Source: Winogradskyella sp. KYW1333
GTDB taxonomy: Bacteria; Bacteroidota; Bacteroidia; Flavobacteriales; Flavobacteriaceae
Assembly: GCF_003335675.1 (NCBI RefSeq)
Contig: NZ_QPHL01000011.1
Coordinates: 62,001 to 126,000, forward strand
Reading direction: 5' to 3'
DNA length: 64,000 bases
Below are positions 38,773-47,626 of this stretch, in pieces; position 1 is the stretch's first letter, and each line of letters starts with the position of its first letter. The notes beneath the pieces were generated by a model. The model saw nothing but the letters and a program-made list of their open reading frames with translations. It searched no databases and was not told the DNA's origin. The translations under genes were made by a program, and so were the position numbers.

Positions 38773-39993
38773 TTATTTCACTTTAACTGCAATTCTATGA
38801 CAAGCATTGTTTAAGTATCCTTTTGGATTCCAACCTGGTAGTATCATTGGTTGGGCTTTATTATTAGAATCTGTCGCTCTTGCCCAAACTTCATAATATC
38901 CAGTTTTAGGAAAATCTATTGATGCAGAAAAATGTTGCCACGCTAATCTGTTGGCTGGTTTTTCAATATTACATTCAGTCCAAGTAGAACCAAAGTCTAT
39001 AGAATATTCCATTTTGGTAACTTCCAATTCTCCTGCCCAAGCATGGCCTCTAATATTTAAAACTTTTCCTTTTTTAATTATCGCCCCAGATTTCGGATAA
39101 GTAATTAAGGATTTAACTGGCATGGATTCAATAATACACATGTTTTCATCCTTAACCTTTTCTCCTGGAGCTACTGTCTCACATGGTACTCTATACGCAG
39201 TACCTGTCATTTTTGCTCCATCGTGTACTATATCTCTAATACTAATTCTATTAACCCATTTGCCAGAAACTGATGCTGGCCAACCTCCTGCTACCAATCT
39301 AAGTGGATAACCATGTACAAATGGTATATCTTCACCATTCATTTTAAAAGCTAATAATGTTTCATCTTGTACTGCTTTAGATATTGGGCATCCCCTTGAG
39401 ATTGCTTCCTTTGAAGGATCCATACTTAAATGTTGATCTATAGCATGGAATCCTATGTAAACTGCATTACTTTTAATTCCGGCATCTTCCAAAACATCAC
39501 GTAATCGAACACCTGTCCAGGAAGCGCAATGTACCGCACCAACTGTCCATTGGTTACCTTTAGCTGGTGGATCAAACTCTGATCTTCCATTACCGCCACA
39601 TTCTAAAGTTAATTGATAGGTGTGATGACTGAATTTAGTTTTTAATTCGTTTAGGGTATAAACTTTTTTATTTTTCACCGACTCACCATCAATAGTTAAG
39701 GTCCATTTTTTAGCATCAATATTTTCTGGAACCAATCCGTTGTTCCTAACAAACATGGAAGAATTCGGAGTGATTTTATCATCAAGTAAATGAGCCTGTG
39801 CCTCAATATTCCAAGGTTTATTATTAAGTACAATCATTTCCTTATCCTTGTTAAATAGCTTAAAGGGGTCTGAATCTTGTAATGCAATCGGTGTATACCC
39901 TTCCATTAATTTTGAACCGAATACAACTTCAGCACCGATTAACGTTGCAAATGATGATAAAGTTGTTTTTTTAACGAAGTCTCTTCTTTTCAA
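38773..39993 (-). CDS. Sulfite oxidase/sulfite dehydrogenase-type molybdopterin protein, Tat-exported
   Basis: A 406-residue molybdenum-cofactor enzyme of the sulfite oxidase family (SorA/SoxC type). The N-terminus MKRRDFVKKTTLSSFATLIG is a Tat signal. LTLECGGNGRSEFDP carries the single Cys that ligates molybdenum; family members mostly read CAGN or CGGN here. HCASWTGVRLRDVLEDAGI, DPSKEAISRGCPISKA and PLRLVAGGWPASVSGKWV are cofactor-pocket segments. A C-terminal Ig-like dimerisation domain (about 290-400) follows. It oxidises sulfite to sulfate in the periplasm, with the downstream cytochrome as acceptor. Divergent from the membrane protein at 40,129. Confidence 0.92.
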   Translation of the reverse strand: MKRRDFVKKTTLSSFATLIGAEVVFGSKLMEGYTPIALQDSDPFKLFNKDKEMIVLNNKPWNIEAQAHLLDDKITPNSSMFVRNNGLVPENIDAKKWTLTIDGESVKNKKVYTLNELKTKFSHHTYQLTLECGGNGRSEFDPPAKGNQWTVGAVHCASWTGVRLRDVLEDAGIKSNAVYIGFHAIDQHLSMDPSKEAISRGCPISKAVQDETLLAFKMNGEDIPFVHGYPLRLVAGGWPASVSGKWVNRISIRDIVHDGAKMTGTAYRVPCETVAPGEKVKDENMCIIESMPVKSLITYPKSGAIIKKGKVLNIRGHAWAGELEVTKMEYSIDFGSTWTECNIEKPANRLAWQHFSASIDFPKTGYYEVWARATDSNNKAQPMILPGWNPKGYLNNACHRIAVKVK

Positions 39994-40032
39994 AACACTG
40001 CTTTTAATTGATTCTTCAATTTAACTCTAAAA

Positions 40033-40072
40033 GTTACTTTGATTGGTTGAAATACCAAGTAACACAAGTTAC
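40033..40072. promoter_or_regulatory. Inverted-repeat operator candidate in the sulfite dehydrogenase promoter region
   Basis: GTAAC (40059-40063), ACAA, GTTAC (40068-40072) is a perfect inverted repeat with a four-base spacer. A further GTTACTT (40033-40039) is complementary to AAGTAAC (40057-40063). It lies between the divergent sulfite dehydrogenase gene and the membrane protein gene. The form resembles Crp/Fnr-family sites, but the regulator is not identified. Confidence 0.4.
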
Positions 40073-40128
40073 ATAAAAAAGTCACCTATAATGGTAAATT
40101 GAGCAAATTCACATAAAATTAGATTGAA

Positions 40129-40818
40129 ATGGACAATATTCAAAAAAACTTTGAGACAAGATTTACTGGTTGGGCTTTTATATTGGCCGCAATATTATTG
40201 TGGTTTGGTTGGGCATTGTCTCCACATCATATAGGAGAATATATTGTTGCCTCGGATTTTGAAGCGATTGGCGAAAGTGTTTGGACTTGGATTTGGATTT
40301 ACCGTATACATATTTTTGGCTGGGTTACAATGGGTATTTCCTTATTTGCCTTGGTAGCGGCTACTACTCGAAAACCATATAGAGTTGTTATTTTACCTGG
40401 AGCAGGAATGGTTATAATTGGCACATTTACATTGGCTATTGCAAATGCTTATTTCTATAATTTTGGAGCTTGGGGTGTAGGTGAAACTGCTGGAAAAACT
40501 GCAATGGAAATTGAAGCGTTTGTTAATGATATTTTATATACAAACCAATATGTTACATGTTTTATTAGATTTGGGCGTGTTTTCTCTGGCGTAGGATTGG
40601 TACTATTAGGATTTACATTTATTAAATGGCATATGGTGAGTAAATTGTTAGGATGGTTTACTGCTCTTTTAGGATTAGCAGCGATGGTTGTTATTATGGG
40701 TATTTCTGATAATTTTGAAATTTACAAACCACTATTTCATGTTAAGGTATTATGGTTGGTTGCAATGGGTGCCGTGATTTTAAAAAATGGAATAAATTTG
40801 CCAAAAATTGAAGAGTAG
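40129..40818 (+). CDS. Uncharacterised six-helix membrane protein
   Basis: A 229-residue integral membrane protein with about six hydrophobic helices (roughly residues 14-31, 60-80, 84-111, 145-165, 173-193 and 203-219). No catalytic motif is visible. Conserved-looking His and Trp residues (SPHHIGEY, TWIWIYRIHIFGW) could bind a cofactor, but that is a guess. It is divergent from the sulfite dehydrogenase cluster and shares its 135-base control region, which suggests a role connected with that cluster. I do not recognise the family. Confidence 0.75.
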   Translation: MDNIQKNFETRFTGWAFILAAILLWFGWALSPHHIGEYIVASDFEAIGESVWTWIWIYRIHIFGWVTMGISLFALVAATTRKPYRVVILPGAGMVIIGTFTLAIANAYFYNFGAWGVGETAGKTAMEIEAFVNDILYTNQYVTCFIRFGRVFSGVGLVLLGFTFIKWHMVSKLLGWFTALLGLAAMVVIMGISDNFEIYKPLFHVKVLWLVAMGAVILKNGINLPKIEE

Positions 40819-40854
40819 TATATTCGGTCTATAAAATGCTAAACAACTAATCCT

Positions 40855-41121
40855 TTATTCTCTATATAAAAAGTAGTTGTTTACCAGTTTTATATATTTC
40901 TGTTTTGCTTCGTCTTGACTGATATTCTGTACTTGAAATAATGCGTTTGTTTTAAAAGCATTTATTATTGGCTTTTTGCTATTTGGCCTTCCATAGTCAT
41001 TTGTGGCTTTTTTATAATAAGCATATAGACGTAACAGAAAATCTGCGGGGAAAGGTTCTGTGTGTTCGTTTACAAGCTCTACAGCATCCCTAAATTCTAT
41101 TTCTAATTCTTTTGCAGTCAT
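40855..41121 (-). CDS. Acyl-CoA-binding protein
   Basis: An 88-residue ACBP-fold protein. FPADFLLRLYAYYKKATNDY matches the ACBP core, including the Tyr and Lys that contact CoA and the acyl chain, and SQDEAKQKYIKLVNNYF matches the last helix. It binds long-chain acyl-CoA. Its start overlaps the psd stop by one base, so it is part of the phospholipid operon. ACBP is best known from eukaryotes but is also recorded in several bacterial groups. Confidence 0.9.
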   Translation of the reverse strand: MTAKELEIEFRDAVELVNEHTEPFPADFLLRLYAYYKKATNDYGRPNSKKPIINAFKTNALFQVQNISQDEAKQKYIKLVNNYFLYRE

Positions 41122-41771
41122 TACATTTCTGCTATAACACTCTCACCACCACGGACTTTTTGATTCAATTCAACTTTTATTTTGGCATCTAAAGGTAAAA
41201 ATAAATCTACACGAGAACCAAATTTTATAAATCCAGAATCGTCACCTTGCGATACTAAGGAATTGGGTTTTGCATAGTTAACAATCCGTTTTGCTAATGC
41301 TCCAGCAATTTGTCTATAAAGGACTTTGCCAAATATTTTATTTTCAAGTACAACAGTTGTACGTTCATTTTCTTCACTAGCCTTGGGATGCCATGCTACT
41401 AAATATTTTCCAGGGTGATATTTTGAAAATGCAACATTTCCAGATATAGGATAACGTGTTACATGCACATTTAATGGAGACATAAAAACGGATACCTGTA
41501 TGCGCTTGTCGTTAAATACTTCCTTTTCAAATACTTCTTCAATTACAACAACTTTTCCATCTACAGGTGATAAGACATGATTATCATCCGCGTGAGTATG
41601 TCGTTTTGGATTTCTAAAAAACTGAAGTATAAGTATGAAGAAAATTAAGACCCCAATCATTAAGCTTTTTCTTAGCAATTCAATAGTAATAAAACCATCT
41701 ATTAAGAAAAATAATCCTACAACAATAATTAGAGAAACAAATATAATTTTATGACCTTCTTTATGAAACAT
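41121..41771 (-). CDS. psd: Phosphatidylserine decarboxylase
   Basis: A 216-residue PSD of the short family, which makes phosphatidylethanolamine. An N-terminal pair of membrane helices (about 8-50) is followed by LSPVDGKVVVIEEV, VSVFMSPLNVHVTRYPISG and, near the C-terminus, FIKFGSRVDLFLP. That last segment contains the Gly-Ser cleavage site (family LGST or GS) that yields the pyruvoyl group. It overlaps cdsA by 11 bases and the ACBP gene by one. The gene that makes phosphatidylserine is not in the window. Confidence 0.95.
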   Translation of the reverse strand: MFHKEGHKIIFVSLIIVVGLFFLIDGFITIELLRKSLMIGVLIFFILILQFFRNPKRHTHADDNHVLSPVDGKVVVIEEVFEKEVFNDKRIQVSVFMSPLNVHVTRYPISGNVAFSKYHPGKYLVAWHPKASEENERTTVVLENKIFGKVLYRQIAGALAKRIVNYAKPNSLVSQGDDSGFIKFGSRVDLFLPLDAKIKVELNQKVRGGESVIAEM

Positions 41772-42579
41772 AATTTAAAATTCTAAGGAATAAATAAATA
41801 AATGGTGATGCAAAGATAAGACTATCTAATCGGTCTAGTAAACCACCATGACCTGGCATAATTACACCACTGTCCTTAACACTAGCCTGCCGCTTAAATT
41901 TAGATTCAATTAAGTCTCCAAATGTCCCCATCACACTAACAATTATTGCTAAGATTAGCCAATTGGTAGAAGTTAGAGTTTTAGTATAATAGAAAATGAA
42001 GTAACTTGAAACACAGGCAAAAAACAGCCCACCTAAAAATCCTTCAACAGTTTTTTTTGGTGAGATACTTGGGAATAACTTTTGTTTTCCAAAATTCTTA
42101 CCTATTAGATATGCGGCACTATCATTAAACCAAACTAGGATAAATCCACCTAATAAAAGAAGAGGGGTAAAGCTGTTGTTATAATTCGCGATTAATAACA
42201 TAAAAACAAATCCACTTGTTAAATAAAATGTGGTTAGTATAAATCGTTTTGATTCAAAAAGCGGAATGTTATTTTCTGTAAATAAATCTTTGATTAAAAG
42301 AAGGTTAACGAAAATGGTTACAACAAGTAATATTTGAATAGCTTCGTTACTGGTTGATATGTTTTTCCATAAACAGATATACCAAAATGCAAAATAGATT
42401 AATAGAAATAGGACATATTGAATATAGGAATTTAGTTTTATTAACCTACTGAATTCTACTAGGCTCAAAATGCCGAAAATAGCCATTACAAATACTAAAC
42501 CTATTTGATAGTACAGCGATCCTAGTAATAGTAATACATATATAATCCCAGAAATGGCTCTAATGGATAGCTCTTTCAT
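41761..42579 (-). CDS. cdsA: Phosphatidate cytidylyltransferase
   Basis: CdsA, 272 residues, which makes CDP-diacylglycerol from phosphatidate and CTP. About eight membrane helices are visible. The C-terminal signature is present: SKFKRQASVKDSGVIMPGHG, then GLLDRLDSL, with the conserved Lys-Asp and Asp-Arg-x-Asp that bind metal and substrate. The start overlaps the LUD gene by one base; psd overlaps its end by 11. Confidence 0.97.
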   Translation of the reverse strand: MKELSIRAISGIIYVLLLLGSLYYQIGLVFVMAIFGILSLVEFSRLIKLNSYIQYVLFLLIYFAFWYICLWKNISTSNEAIQILLVVTIFVNLLLIKDLFTENNIPLFESKRFILTTFYLTSGFVFMLLIANYNNSFTPLLLLGGFILVWFNDSAAYLIGKNFGKQKLFPSISPKKTVEGFLGGLFFACVSSYFIFYYTKTLTSTNWLILAIIVSVMGTFGDLIESKFKRQASVKDSGVIMPGHGGLLDRLDSLIFASPFIYLFLRILNYVS

Positions 42580-43187
42580 TATAGATCTTCTAATAGAAGT
42601 AAGTATAAGTTTTTGGCGCTGCTACCGTAAGTTAAGAAGTCTTTATCCTCTGCAACCTTAAAATGTTTGATGGTAGTAATATTTGTTGGTATAGTAGCTT
42701 TACTTTTTTCCTTAATGCCCTTTAGTCCTTCACCAATGCTCTCTACAAATTGACTGGTAGTTGCATAAATTATGAAGTTGTGAGGTAATTCCTTTAATTT
42801 TTTTTCGGCAATCTGATTTGATGAGATTAATAGCGATCCGTCATCTGAAATTAAATACTCACAAGTTGAAAGAAAATAGGATGTCTCAGATATTTTTTTA
42901 GATTTTTTAAGATCAAATCCTTTAAACAATTCTTCTAATCTTTCATCAATAATAAAGGCCTTCTTATTATGCCAATTATTTTCAATTAGAATTGAATTGA
43001 AGCTATCCTTAATCTCATCCATGTTTTCACAATACAAAAACTTACCACCATTAGCTTTGAAATTTATTGTAAATCTCTCATCAGCAGGCAATTTGATTTC
43101 TGGCATATACTTGCCACGCTCTTCATTTGGTATAGTTTCTTCAGAAGGATCCTTTTTTTTTCCGAAGAGTTTACGAAATAAGCTCAT
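42579..43187 (-). CDS. LUD domain (LutC/YkgG-like) protein
   Basis: A 202-residue protein of the LUD fold. The alpha/beta domain follows a charged N-terminus (MSLFRKLFGKKKDPSEET). ISETSYFLSTCEYLISDDGS and FIIYATTSQFVESI are the strands of the pocket. LutC-type proteins belong to lactate oxidation complexes (LutABC), but no lutA or lutB is here. In this location, between ftsH and cdsA, it is a stand-alone member whose role is unknown. Its start is 103 bases after ftsH, and its stop overlaps the cdsA start. Confidence 0.85.
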   Translation of the reverse strand: MSLFRKLFGKKKDPSEETIPNEERGKYMPEIKLPADERFTINFKANGGKFLYCENMDEIKDSFNSILIENNWHNKKAFIIDERLEELFKGFDLKKSKKISETSYFLSTCEYLISDDGSLLISSNQIAEKKLKELPHNFIIYATTSQFVESIGEGLKGIKEKSKATIPTNITTIKHFKVAEDKDFLTYGSSAKNLYLLLLEDL

Positions 43188-43290
43188 TCAATTGTCGCTA
43201 TTAATGCTGTAGTTAGTGTATTTATCAAATATAAAAAAACTTAAATTAACATTTAATCAATTTAAATTTTTTATATAATGTAATGAGTCT

Positions 43291-45234
43291 CTACTCTTCT
43301 TCCTCATTGAGTTTGTCCTCTTTATCATAAGGACGTTTTCCAAATATTTTCTCGAGATTATCTTTAAAGATCACCTCTTTATCAAGTAAAACTTCAGCAA
43401 GTTGAGTCAACTTATCTTTATTTGCATCTAAAAGCTCTACAGCTCTATCATATTGTTTTTCAATGATATCTGAAATTTCTTTATCAATTAATTCTGCGGT
43501 TTGTTCGCTATAAGGCTTTGTAAATCCATATTCTGATTGACCCGAAGAATCATAGTAAGTTAAGTTACCTACTTTATCACTTAATCCATAAATTGTCACC
43601 ATGGCTCTTGCTTGTTTAGTGACCTTTTCTAAATCACTTAAAGCACCTGTAGATATTTTTCCAAAGATAACTTGTTCAGCAGCTCTGCCACCTAATGCTG
43701 CACACATCTCATCTAACATTTGTTCTGGTCTCACGATTAAGCGTTCTTCTGGTAAATACCATGCTGCTCCAAGTGATCGTCCTCTTGGTACAATTGTCAC
43801 TTTAACTAGCGGTGCTGCATGTTCTAATATCCAACTCACAGTAGCATGTCCTGCTTCGTGGAAGGCAACAGCTCTTTTCTCTTCAGGTGTAATAATTTTG
43901 TTTTTCTTTTCTAGTCCACCGATAATTCTATCAACAGCATCTAGGAAGTCTTGTTTGTTCACAGTTTTGTTGCCCTTTCTTGCAGCAATAAGCGCAGCCT
44001 CATTACAAACATTAGCAATATCAGCACCAGAAAAACCTGGAGTCTGTTTAGCCAAGAAATCCACATCTAATGAATTATCTTTTTTTAGCGGCCTAAGGTG
44101 TACTTCGAAAATTTCTTTACGTTCTCTAACATCTGGAAGATCTACATAAATCTGCCGATCAAATCGTCCAGCTCTCATCAACGCACTGTCTAACACGTCA
44201 GCTCTATTGGTTGCTGCTAATACAATAACATTTGTATTTGTACCAAAACCATCCATTTCTGTTAAGAGCTGATTCAATGTGTTCTCCCTTTCATCATTAG
44301 AGCCCGAAAAATTACTTTTACCACGTGCTCTACCAATGGCATCAATTTCATCTATGAATATTATTGATGGTGATTTTTCTTTGGCTTGTTTAAATAGGTC
44401 TCTTACACGTGATGCACCAACACCCACAAACATTTCCACAAAATCCGATCCTGATAACGAGAAAAATGGTACTTGTGCCTCACCCGCTACAGCCTTTGCC
44501 AATAAGGTTTTACCAGTACCTGGAGGGCCTACTAAAAGAGCACCTTTTGGGATTTTGCCACCTAAGGCGGTATATTTTTCAGGAAACTTTAAAAAGTCTA
44601 CAATCTCTTGTACTTCCTCCTTTGCACCTTCCAGACCAGCAACATCCTTAAATGAAGTTTTAGTATCCGTTTTTTCATCAAACAGTTTAGCTTTGGATTT
44701 ACCAATATTAAATATTTGGCCACCAGCGCCTCCGCCACCACCAGATGACATTCTTCGCATTATAAAAATCCATACACCTATGATGAGAATAAATGGTAAT
44801 AGAGTCAATAGAAAATCTCCCCAGACATTTTGTTCTGTTTCATATTTTACTTCAGTAATAAGATTATTGTCTTGTATACTTTGCCTTATATCCTTTTCAA
44901 AGTTTTGTAAATCACCGAATTCAAATTTATAATTAGGAACAGGTGAAACAGAAGGTAGGATTGATTTTGGTCTCGATTTTTTATGAACTTCTAATTGTTG
45001 TGCCTCTTTTGTCAAATAAACACGTGCTTCTCTTTTATTGACTATTTCAACCTTAGCAACATCACCCTTATCTAAATATTCCAGGAATTGAGCTGGCGTA
45101 GTTTGCATACCAGCTGAACTAGCGAAACCACCAGAAAATAGTTGTATTGATAAGAAAACAGCGATTATCACGCCATATACCCAATACGGGCTTACTTTTG
45201 GTTTCTTCTTTAAATTTTTATTATCCTTTGCCAT
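43291..45234 (-). CDS. ftsH: ATP-dependent zinc metalloprotease FtsH
   Basis: FtsH, 647 residues, the membrane-bound AAA protease for unstable and misassembled proteins. Two membrane helices flank a periplasmic domain (about 17-34 and 120-145). Walker A is GPPGTGKT near residue 230, Walker B is [11 protein letters not shown], and the second region of homology contains [20 protein letters not shown]. The zinc site is HEAGH near residue 459 with a downstream Asp in the [20 protein letters not shown] segment. It is 17 bases after rsfS. The acidic C-terminus (EDKLNEEEE) is typical. Confidence 0.98.
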   Translation of the reverse strand: MAKDNKNLKKKPKVSPYWVYGVIIAVFLSIQLFSGGFASSAGMQTTPAQFLEYLDKGDVAKVEIVNKREARVYLTKEAQQLEVHKKSRPKSILPSVSPVPNYKFEFGDLQNFEKDIRQSIQDNNLITEVKYETEQNVWGDFLLTLLPFILIIGVWIFIMRRMSSGGGGGAGGQIFNIGKSKAKLFDEKTDTKTSFKDVAGLEGAKEEVQEIVDFLKFPEKYTALGGKIPKGALLVGPPGTGKTLLAKAVAGEAQVPFFSLSGSDFVEMFVGVGASRVRDLFKQAKEKSPSIIFIDEIDAIGRARGKSNFSGSNDERENTLNQLLTEMDGFGTNTNVIVLAATNRADVLDSALMRAGRFDRQIYVDLPDVRERKEIFEVHLRPLKKDNSLDVDFLAKQTPGFSGADIANVCNEAALIAARKGNKTVNKQDFLDAVDRIIGGLEKKNKIITPEEKRAVAFHEAGHATVSWILEHAAPLVKVTIVPRGRSLGAAWYLPEERLIVRPEQMLDEMCAALGGRAAEQVIFGKISTGALSDLEKVTKQARAMVTIYGLSDKVGNLTYYDSSGQSEYGFTKPYSEQTAELIDKEISDIIEKQYDRAVELLDANKDKLTQLAEVLLDKEVIFKDNLEKIFGKRPYDKEDKLNEEEE

Positions 45235-45251
45235 TCGTAGCTTTTCTCTTT

Positions 45252-45623
45252 TTAATAACTCGTTTCAATTTGGGTAGTTTTAGCATCCCCCCAAAGACTT
45301 TCTATATCGTAATATTCACGTACTTGTTTTTGAAAAACATGTACAACCACATTTACATAATCCATTAATACCCATTCTGCATTGTCTTCTCCTTCGACAT
45401 GCCATGGTTTATCTTTTAAGATTTTACTAACTTGTTTTTGGATGGAGTTAACTATTGCGTTAACCTGAGTGTTTGAAGTACCTTCACATACAATAAAATA
45501 ATCGCAAACGGTATTTTCTATTTCTCGTAAATCTAAAATTGTGATCTCTTTACCTTTTACCTCCTCAATACCACTAATCATTGTTGTAATGAGTTGGTCT
45601 GCACTAGGTTTTTCTTTCGTCAT
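45252..45623 (-). CDS. rsfS: Ribosome silencing factor
   Basis: RsfS (Iojap/DUF143 family), 123 residues. It binds L14 and blocks subunit joining in starvation. The core is ILDLREIENTVCDYFIVCEG, then STSNTQVNAIV-like helices and the PWHVEGEDNAEWVLMDYVNV strand; YYDIESLWGDAK ends it. It opens the minus-strand operon that continues into ftsH and the lipid genes. Confidence 0.97.
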   Translation of the reverse strand: MTKEKPSADQLITTMISGIEEVKGKEITILDLREIENTVCDYFIVCEGTSNTQVNAIVNSIQKQVSKILKDKPWHVEGEDNAEWVLMDYVNVVVHVFQKQVREYYDIESLWGDAKTTQIETSY

Positions 45624-45643
45624 TAATTTAATTTAAATTTATG

Positions 45644-45651
45644 CAAAGTTA
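45644..45651 (-). promoter_or_regulatory. -7 box of the rsfS-ftsH operon
   Basis: On the minus strand the sequence reads TAACTTTG, an exact TAnnTTTG match 21 bases before the rsfS start. A clear TTG element at the usual distance is missing. Confidence 0.5.
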
Positions 45652-45719
45652 TTATTTTTTTAGTTCTTGTAAGTCGTATTTCACATAAGAAAACTATAAA
45701 ATAAAACCCCTTTTAGGAT

Positions 45720-46451
45720 ATGTATGTAATCAAACTTGGTGCCATTGGCTCTACAAATGCCTATCTAAAGGAATTGACCTTAACGTCAATACCTCAAGAT
45801 TATACGGTTGTTGTATCAGAGCATCAAACAAATGGAAGAGGTCAAATGGGGACAAAATGGGAGACTGAAGCTGGTAAAAACCTCACTGTTAGTGTCTTTA
45901 AGAAAATTTTGAAGCTTAATATACAGGAACAATTTTATATAAGTATGTGTGTTTCTTTGGCCATAACAGAAACCTTAGGAAAGTTTCAAATTAAACAATT
46001 ACGTATAAAATGGCCTAACGACATTTTGTCAGCAAATAAGAAAATTTGTGGCATATTAATCGAGAATATAATTAAGAACAACAAAATGGTTGGTTCAATA
46101 ATTGGTATTGGACTGAATGTAAACCAAAAATTTTTTAATGATTTAAGCCAAGCGTCATCGTTAAGTTTACTAACAGGAATTATATACAGTAAAGAAGAAA
46201 TTTTGTCTGAAATATTAAAGCAAATACAATTTTACTTTGATTTGCTTGAATCAGGTAAAAAGTCGTTTATTAAAAATAAATATGAAAATCAGTTATTCAG
46301 AATCAATAAGCCATCTACATTCAAATTAAATAATGACGAAACACTTTCTGGAATTATTAAGGGAATAGATAATGTAGGTAAACTAATTATCTGGACTGAA
46401 GACGAAATTTTAAGAACCTTTGATCTAAAGGAAATTAAATTACTATATTAA
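45720..46451 (+). CDS. birA: Biotin--[acetyl-CoA-carboxylase] ligase
   Basis: A 243-residue biotin protein ligase that attaches biotin to carboxylase carrier proteins. GAIGSTNAYLKEL opens it, GRGQMGTKWETEAGKNLTVS is the biotinyl-AMP loop (GRGxxG), LRIKWPNDIL is the catalytic segment and KICGILIEN follows. The DNA-binding winged helix of E. coli BirA is absent, so it is a monofunctional enzyme. It is divergent from rsfS and its end overlaps the SRPBCC gene by four bases (convergent). Confidence 0.96.
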   Translation: MYVIKLGAIGSTNAYLKELTLTSIPQDYTVVVSEHQTNGRGQMGTKWETEAGKNLTVSVFKKILKLNIQEQFYISMCVSLAITETLGKFQIKQLRIKWPNDILSANKKICGILIENIIKNNKMVGSIIGIGLNVNQKFFNDLSQASSLSLLTGIIYSKEEILSEILKQIQFYFDLLESGKKSFIKNKYENQLFRINKPSTFKLNNDETLSGIIKGIDNVGKLIIWTEDEILRTFDLKEIKLLY

Positions 46452-46843
46452 ATTGTGGTTTTCATCTTTGTCGCTAAAGTCTCTATGAATTTACTAATTG
46501 GGCCTTTAATCATCATTGCCATCATAGCGTTAAATTCTCCCTGAAAAGATAATTGAATCTCACTTTGGTTTTCAGAGATTTCTGAAATATGACTAGTCAA
46601 CGAAAAATCTAATTTGCCACCTGCTGCCCCAAGCACAATCTTGCTGTGTGGTATTTCTTCTTTCTTTTTTAAAATAATTTCGGGCATTCCCTTTAAAGCG
46701 AATACAAATTTATCTTTTTCTAAAACTTCAAATTTACTAATGTTCTCTGGCATAAGGGATTCGAAGTTCTCAACTTGGGATAAAAAATTATACGCTTCTT
46801 TGGAAGTTTTATCTAATATTACTTTTGGTGATTCTAAATTCAT
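46448..46843 (-). CDS. SRPBCC-fold protein
   Basis: A 131-residue START/SRPBCC-like protein (MNLESPKVILDKTSKEAYNF, then FEVLEKDKFVFALKGMPEI, and a final helix PISKFIETLATKM). The fold binds hydrophobic ligands; no catalytic residues are obvious. It follows pyrE by 18 bases, a pairing common in Flavobacteriia, and ends convergent with birA. Confidence 0.85.
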   Translation of the reverse strand: MNLESPKVILDKTSKEAYNFLSQVENFESLMPENISKFEVLEKDKFVFALKGMPEIILKKKEEIPHSKIVLGAAGGKLDFSLTSHISEISENQSEIQLSFQGEFNAMMAMMIKGPISKFIETLATKMKTTI

Positions 46844-46861
46844 AAATTGTCTTTTACTATA

Positions 46862-47506
46862 TCAATTTGCGTTCCATTCGCTAGGATTTGCATTCCACTG
46901 CGCTAAAATGTCAAGTTGCTTTGCTGTAATATAATTAGTATCAAGTGCCTGTTCTAAAAGGGTTTCATAATTACCAAGGGTGTGCAACTCGACATTGGCT
47001 TTTTTAAAATTTACTTTTGCAATTTCAAATCCATAAGAAAAAATACCAACCATACCCTTAACAGTTATATCAGCTTCATGCAAAGCTTTTACAGCGTTTA
47101 AACTACTTTTTCCTGTACTAATTAAATCTTCAACTACAACTACATTCTGTTCTTTTTCAATATATCCCTCAATTTGATTTTGTCGACCATGTTTTTTTGC
47201 CTCTGGTCTAACATAAATGAAGGGAAGATTTAAATATTCAGCCACTAATACACCCATGCCTATCGCACCAGTTGCTACACCTGCAATTACGTCTGGTTTG
47301 CCATAAGATTCCTTTATATGTTTTGCCATTGTTTCCCTTACATAATTTCTAATTTGAGGGTAAGAAAGAACAATTCTATTATCACAATAAATCGGTGATT
47401 TCCAGCCAGAAGCCCATGTAAAAGGTTCATTCGGTTGTAATTTTATTGCATTGATTTGCAATAAAAATTCGGCTGTTTTTTTCGCTGTTTCCTTGTTAAA
47501 AATCAT
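46862..47506 (-). CDS. pyrE: Orotate phosphoribosyltransferase
   Basis: PyrE, 214 residues, which makes OMP from orotate and PRPP. The N-terminal FTWASGWKSPIYCDNRIVLS binds orotate, and the PRPP motif is NVVVVEDLISTGKSSLNAV. It is the first gene of a two-gene unit with the SRPBCC protein. A TAATTTTA box lies only four bases before its start on the minus strand, which suggests a leaderless transcript. Confidence 0.97.
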   Translation of the reverse strand: MIFNKETAKKTAEFLLQINAIKLQPNEPFTWASGWKSPIYCDNRIVLSYPQIRNYVRETMAKHIKESYGKPDVIAGVATGAIGMGVLVAEYLNLPFIYVRPEAKKHGRQNQIEGYIEKEQNVVVVEDLISTGKSSLNAVKALHEADITVKGMVGIFSYGFEIAKVNFKKANVELHTLGNYETLLEQALDTNYITAKQLDILAQWNANPSEWNAN

Positions 47507-47510
47507 GACG

Positions 47511-47518
47511 TAAAATTA
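47511..47518 (-). promoter_or_regulatory. -7-like box touching the pyrE start
   Basis: On the minus strand TAATTTTA (one base off TAnnTTTG) ends four bases before the pyrE ATG. The arrangement is like that at 35575-35582. Confidence 0.3.
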
Positions 47519-47570
47519 ATCAAATTAAGACGTAATAAAATTTTAAACTTAAATAAATTATAATTTAAAG

Positions 47571-47597
47571 TTGAACGCTTAAAAAATTTTATTTTTA
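47571..47597 (+). promoter_or_regulatory. Promoter of the NUDIX gene
   Basis: TTG (47571-47573) and TATTTTTA (47590-47597) are 16 bases apart. The last base differs from the TAnnTTTG consensus, and the spacing is one short of the usual range. It would start transcription near 47604, 23 bases before the GTG start. Confidence 0.45.
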
Positions 47598-47626
47598 CCA
47601 TATCAAGTAATTAAAAGAATTTTTGT

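Noticed and set aside
43601..44932. Two long plus-strand frames (182 and 217 codons) opposite ftsH
   Set aside because: They lie entirely inside the well-supported ftsH gene, have no start context or domain, and reflect its codon usage.
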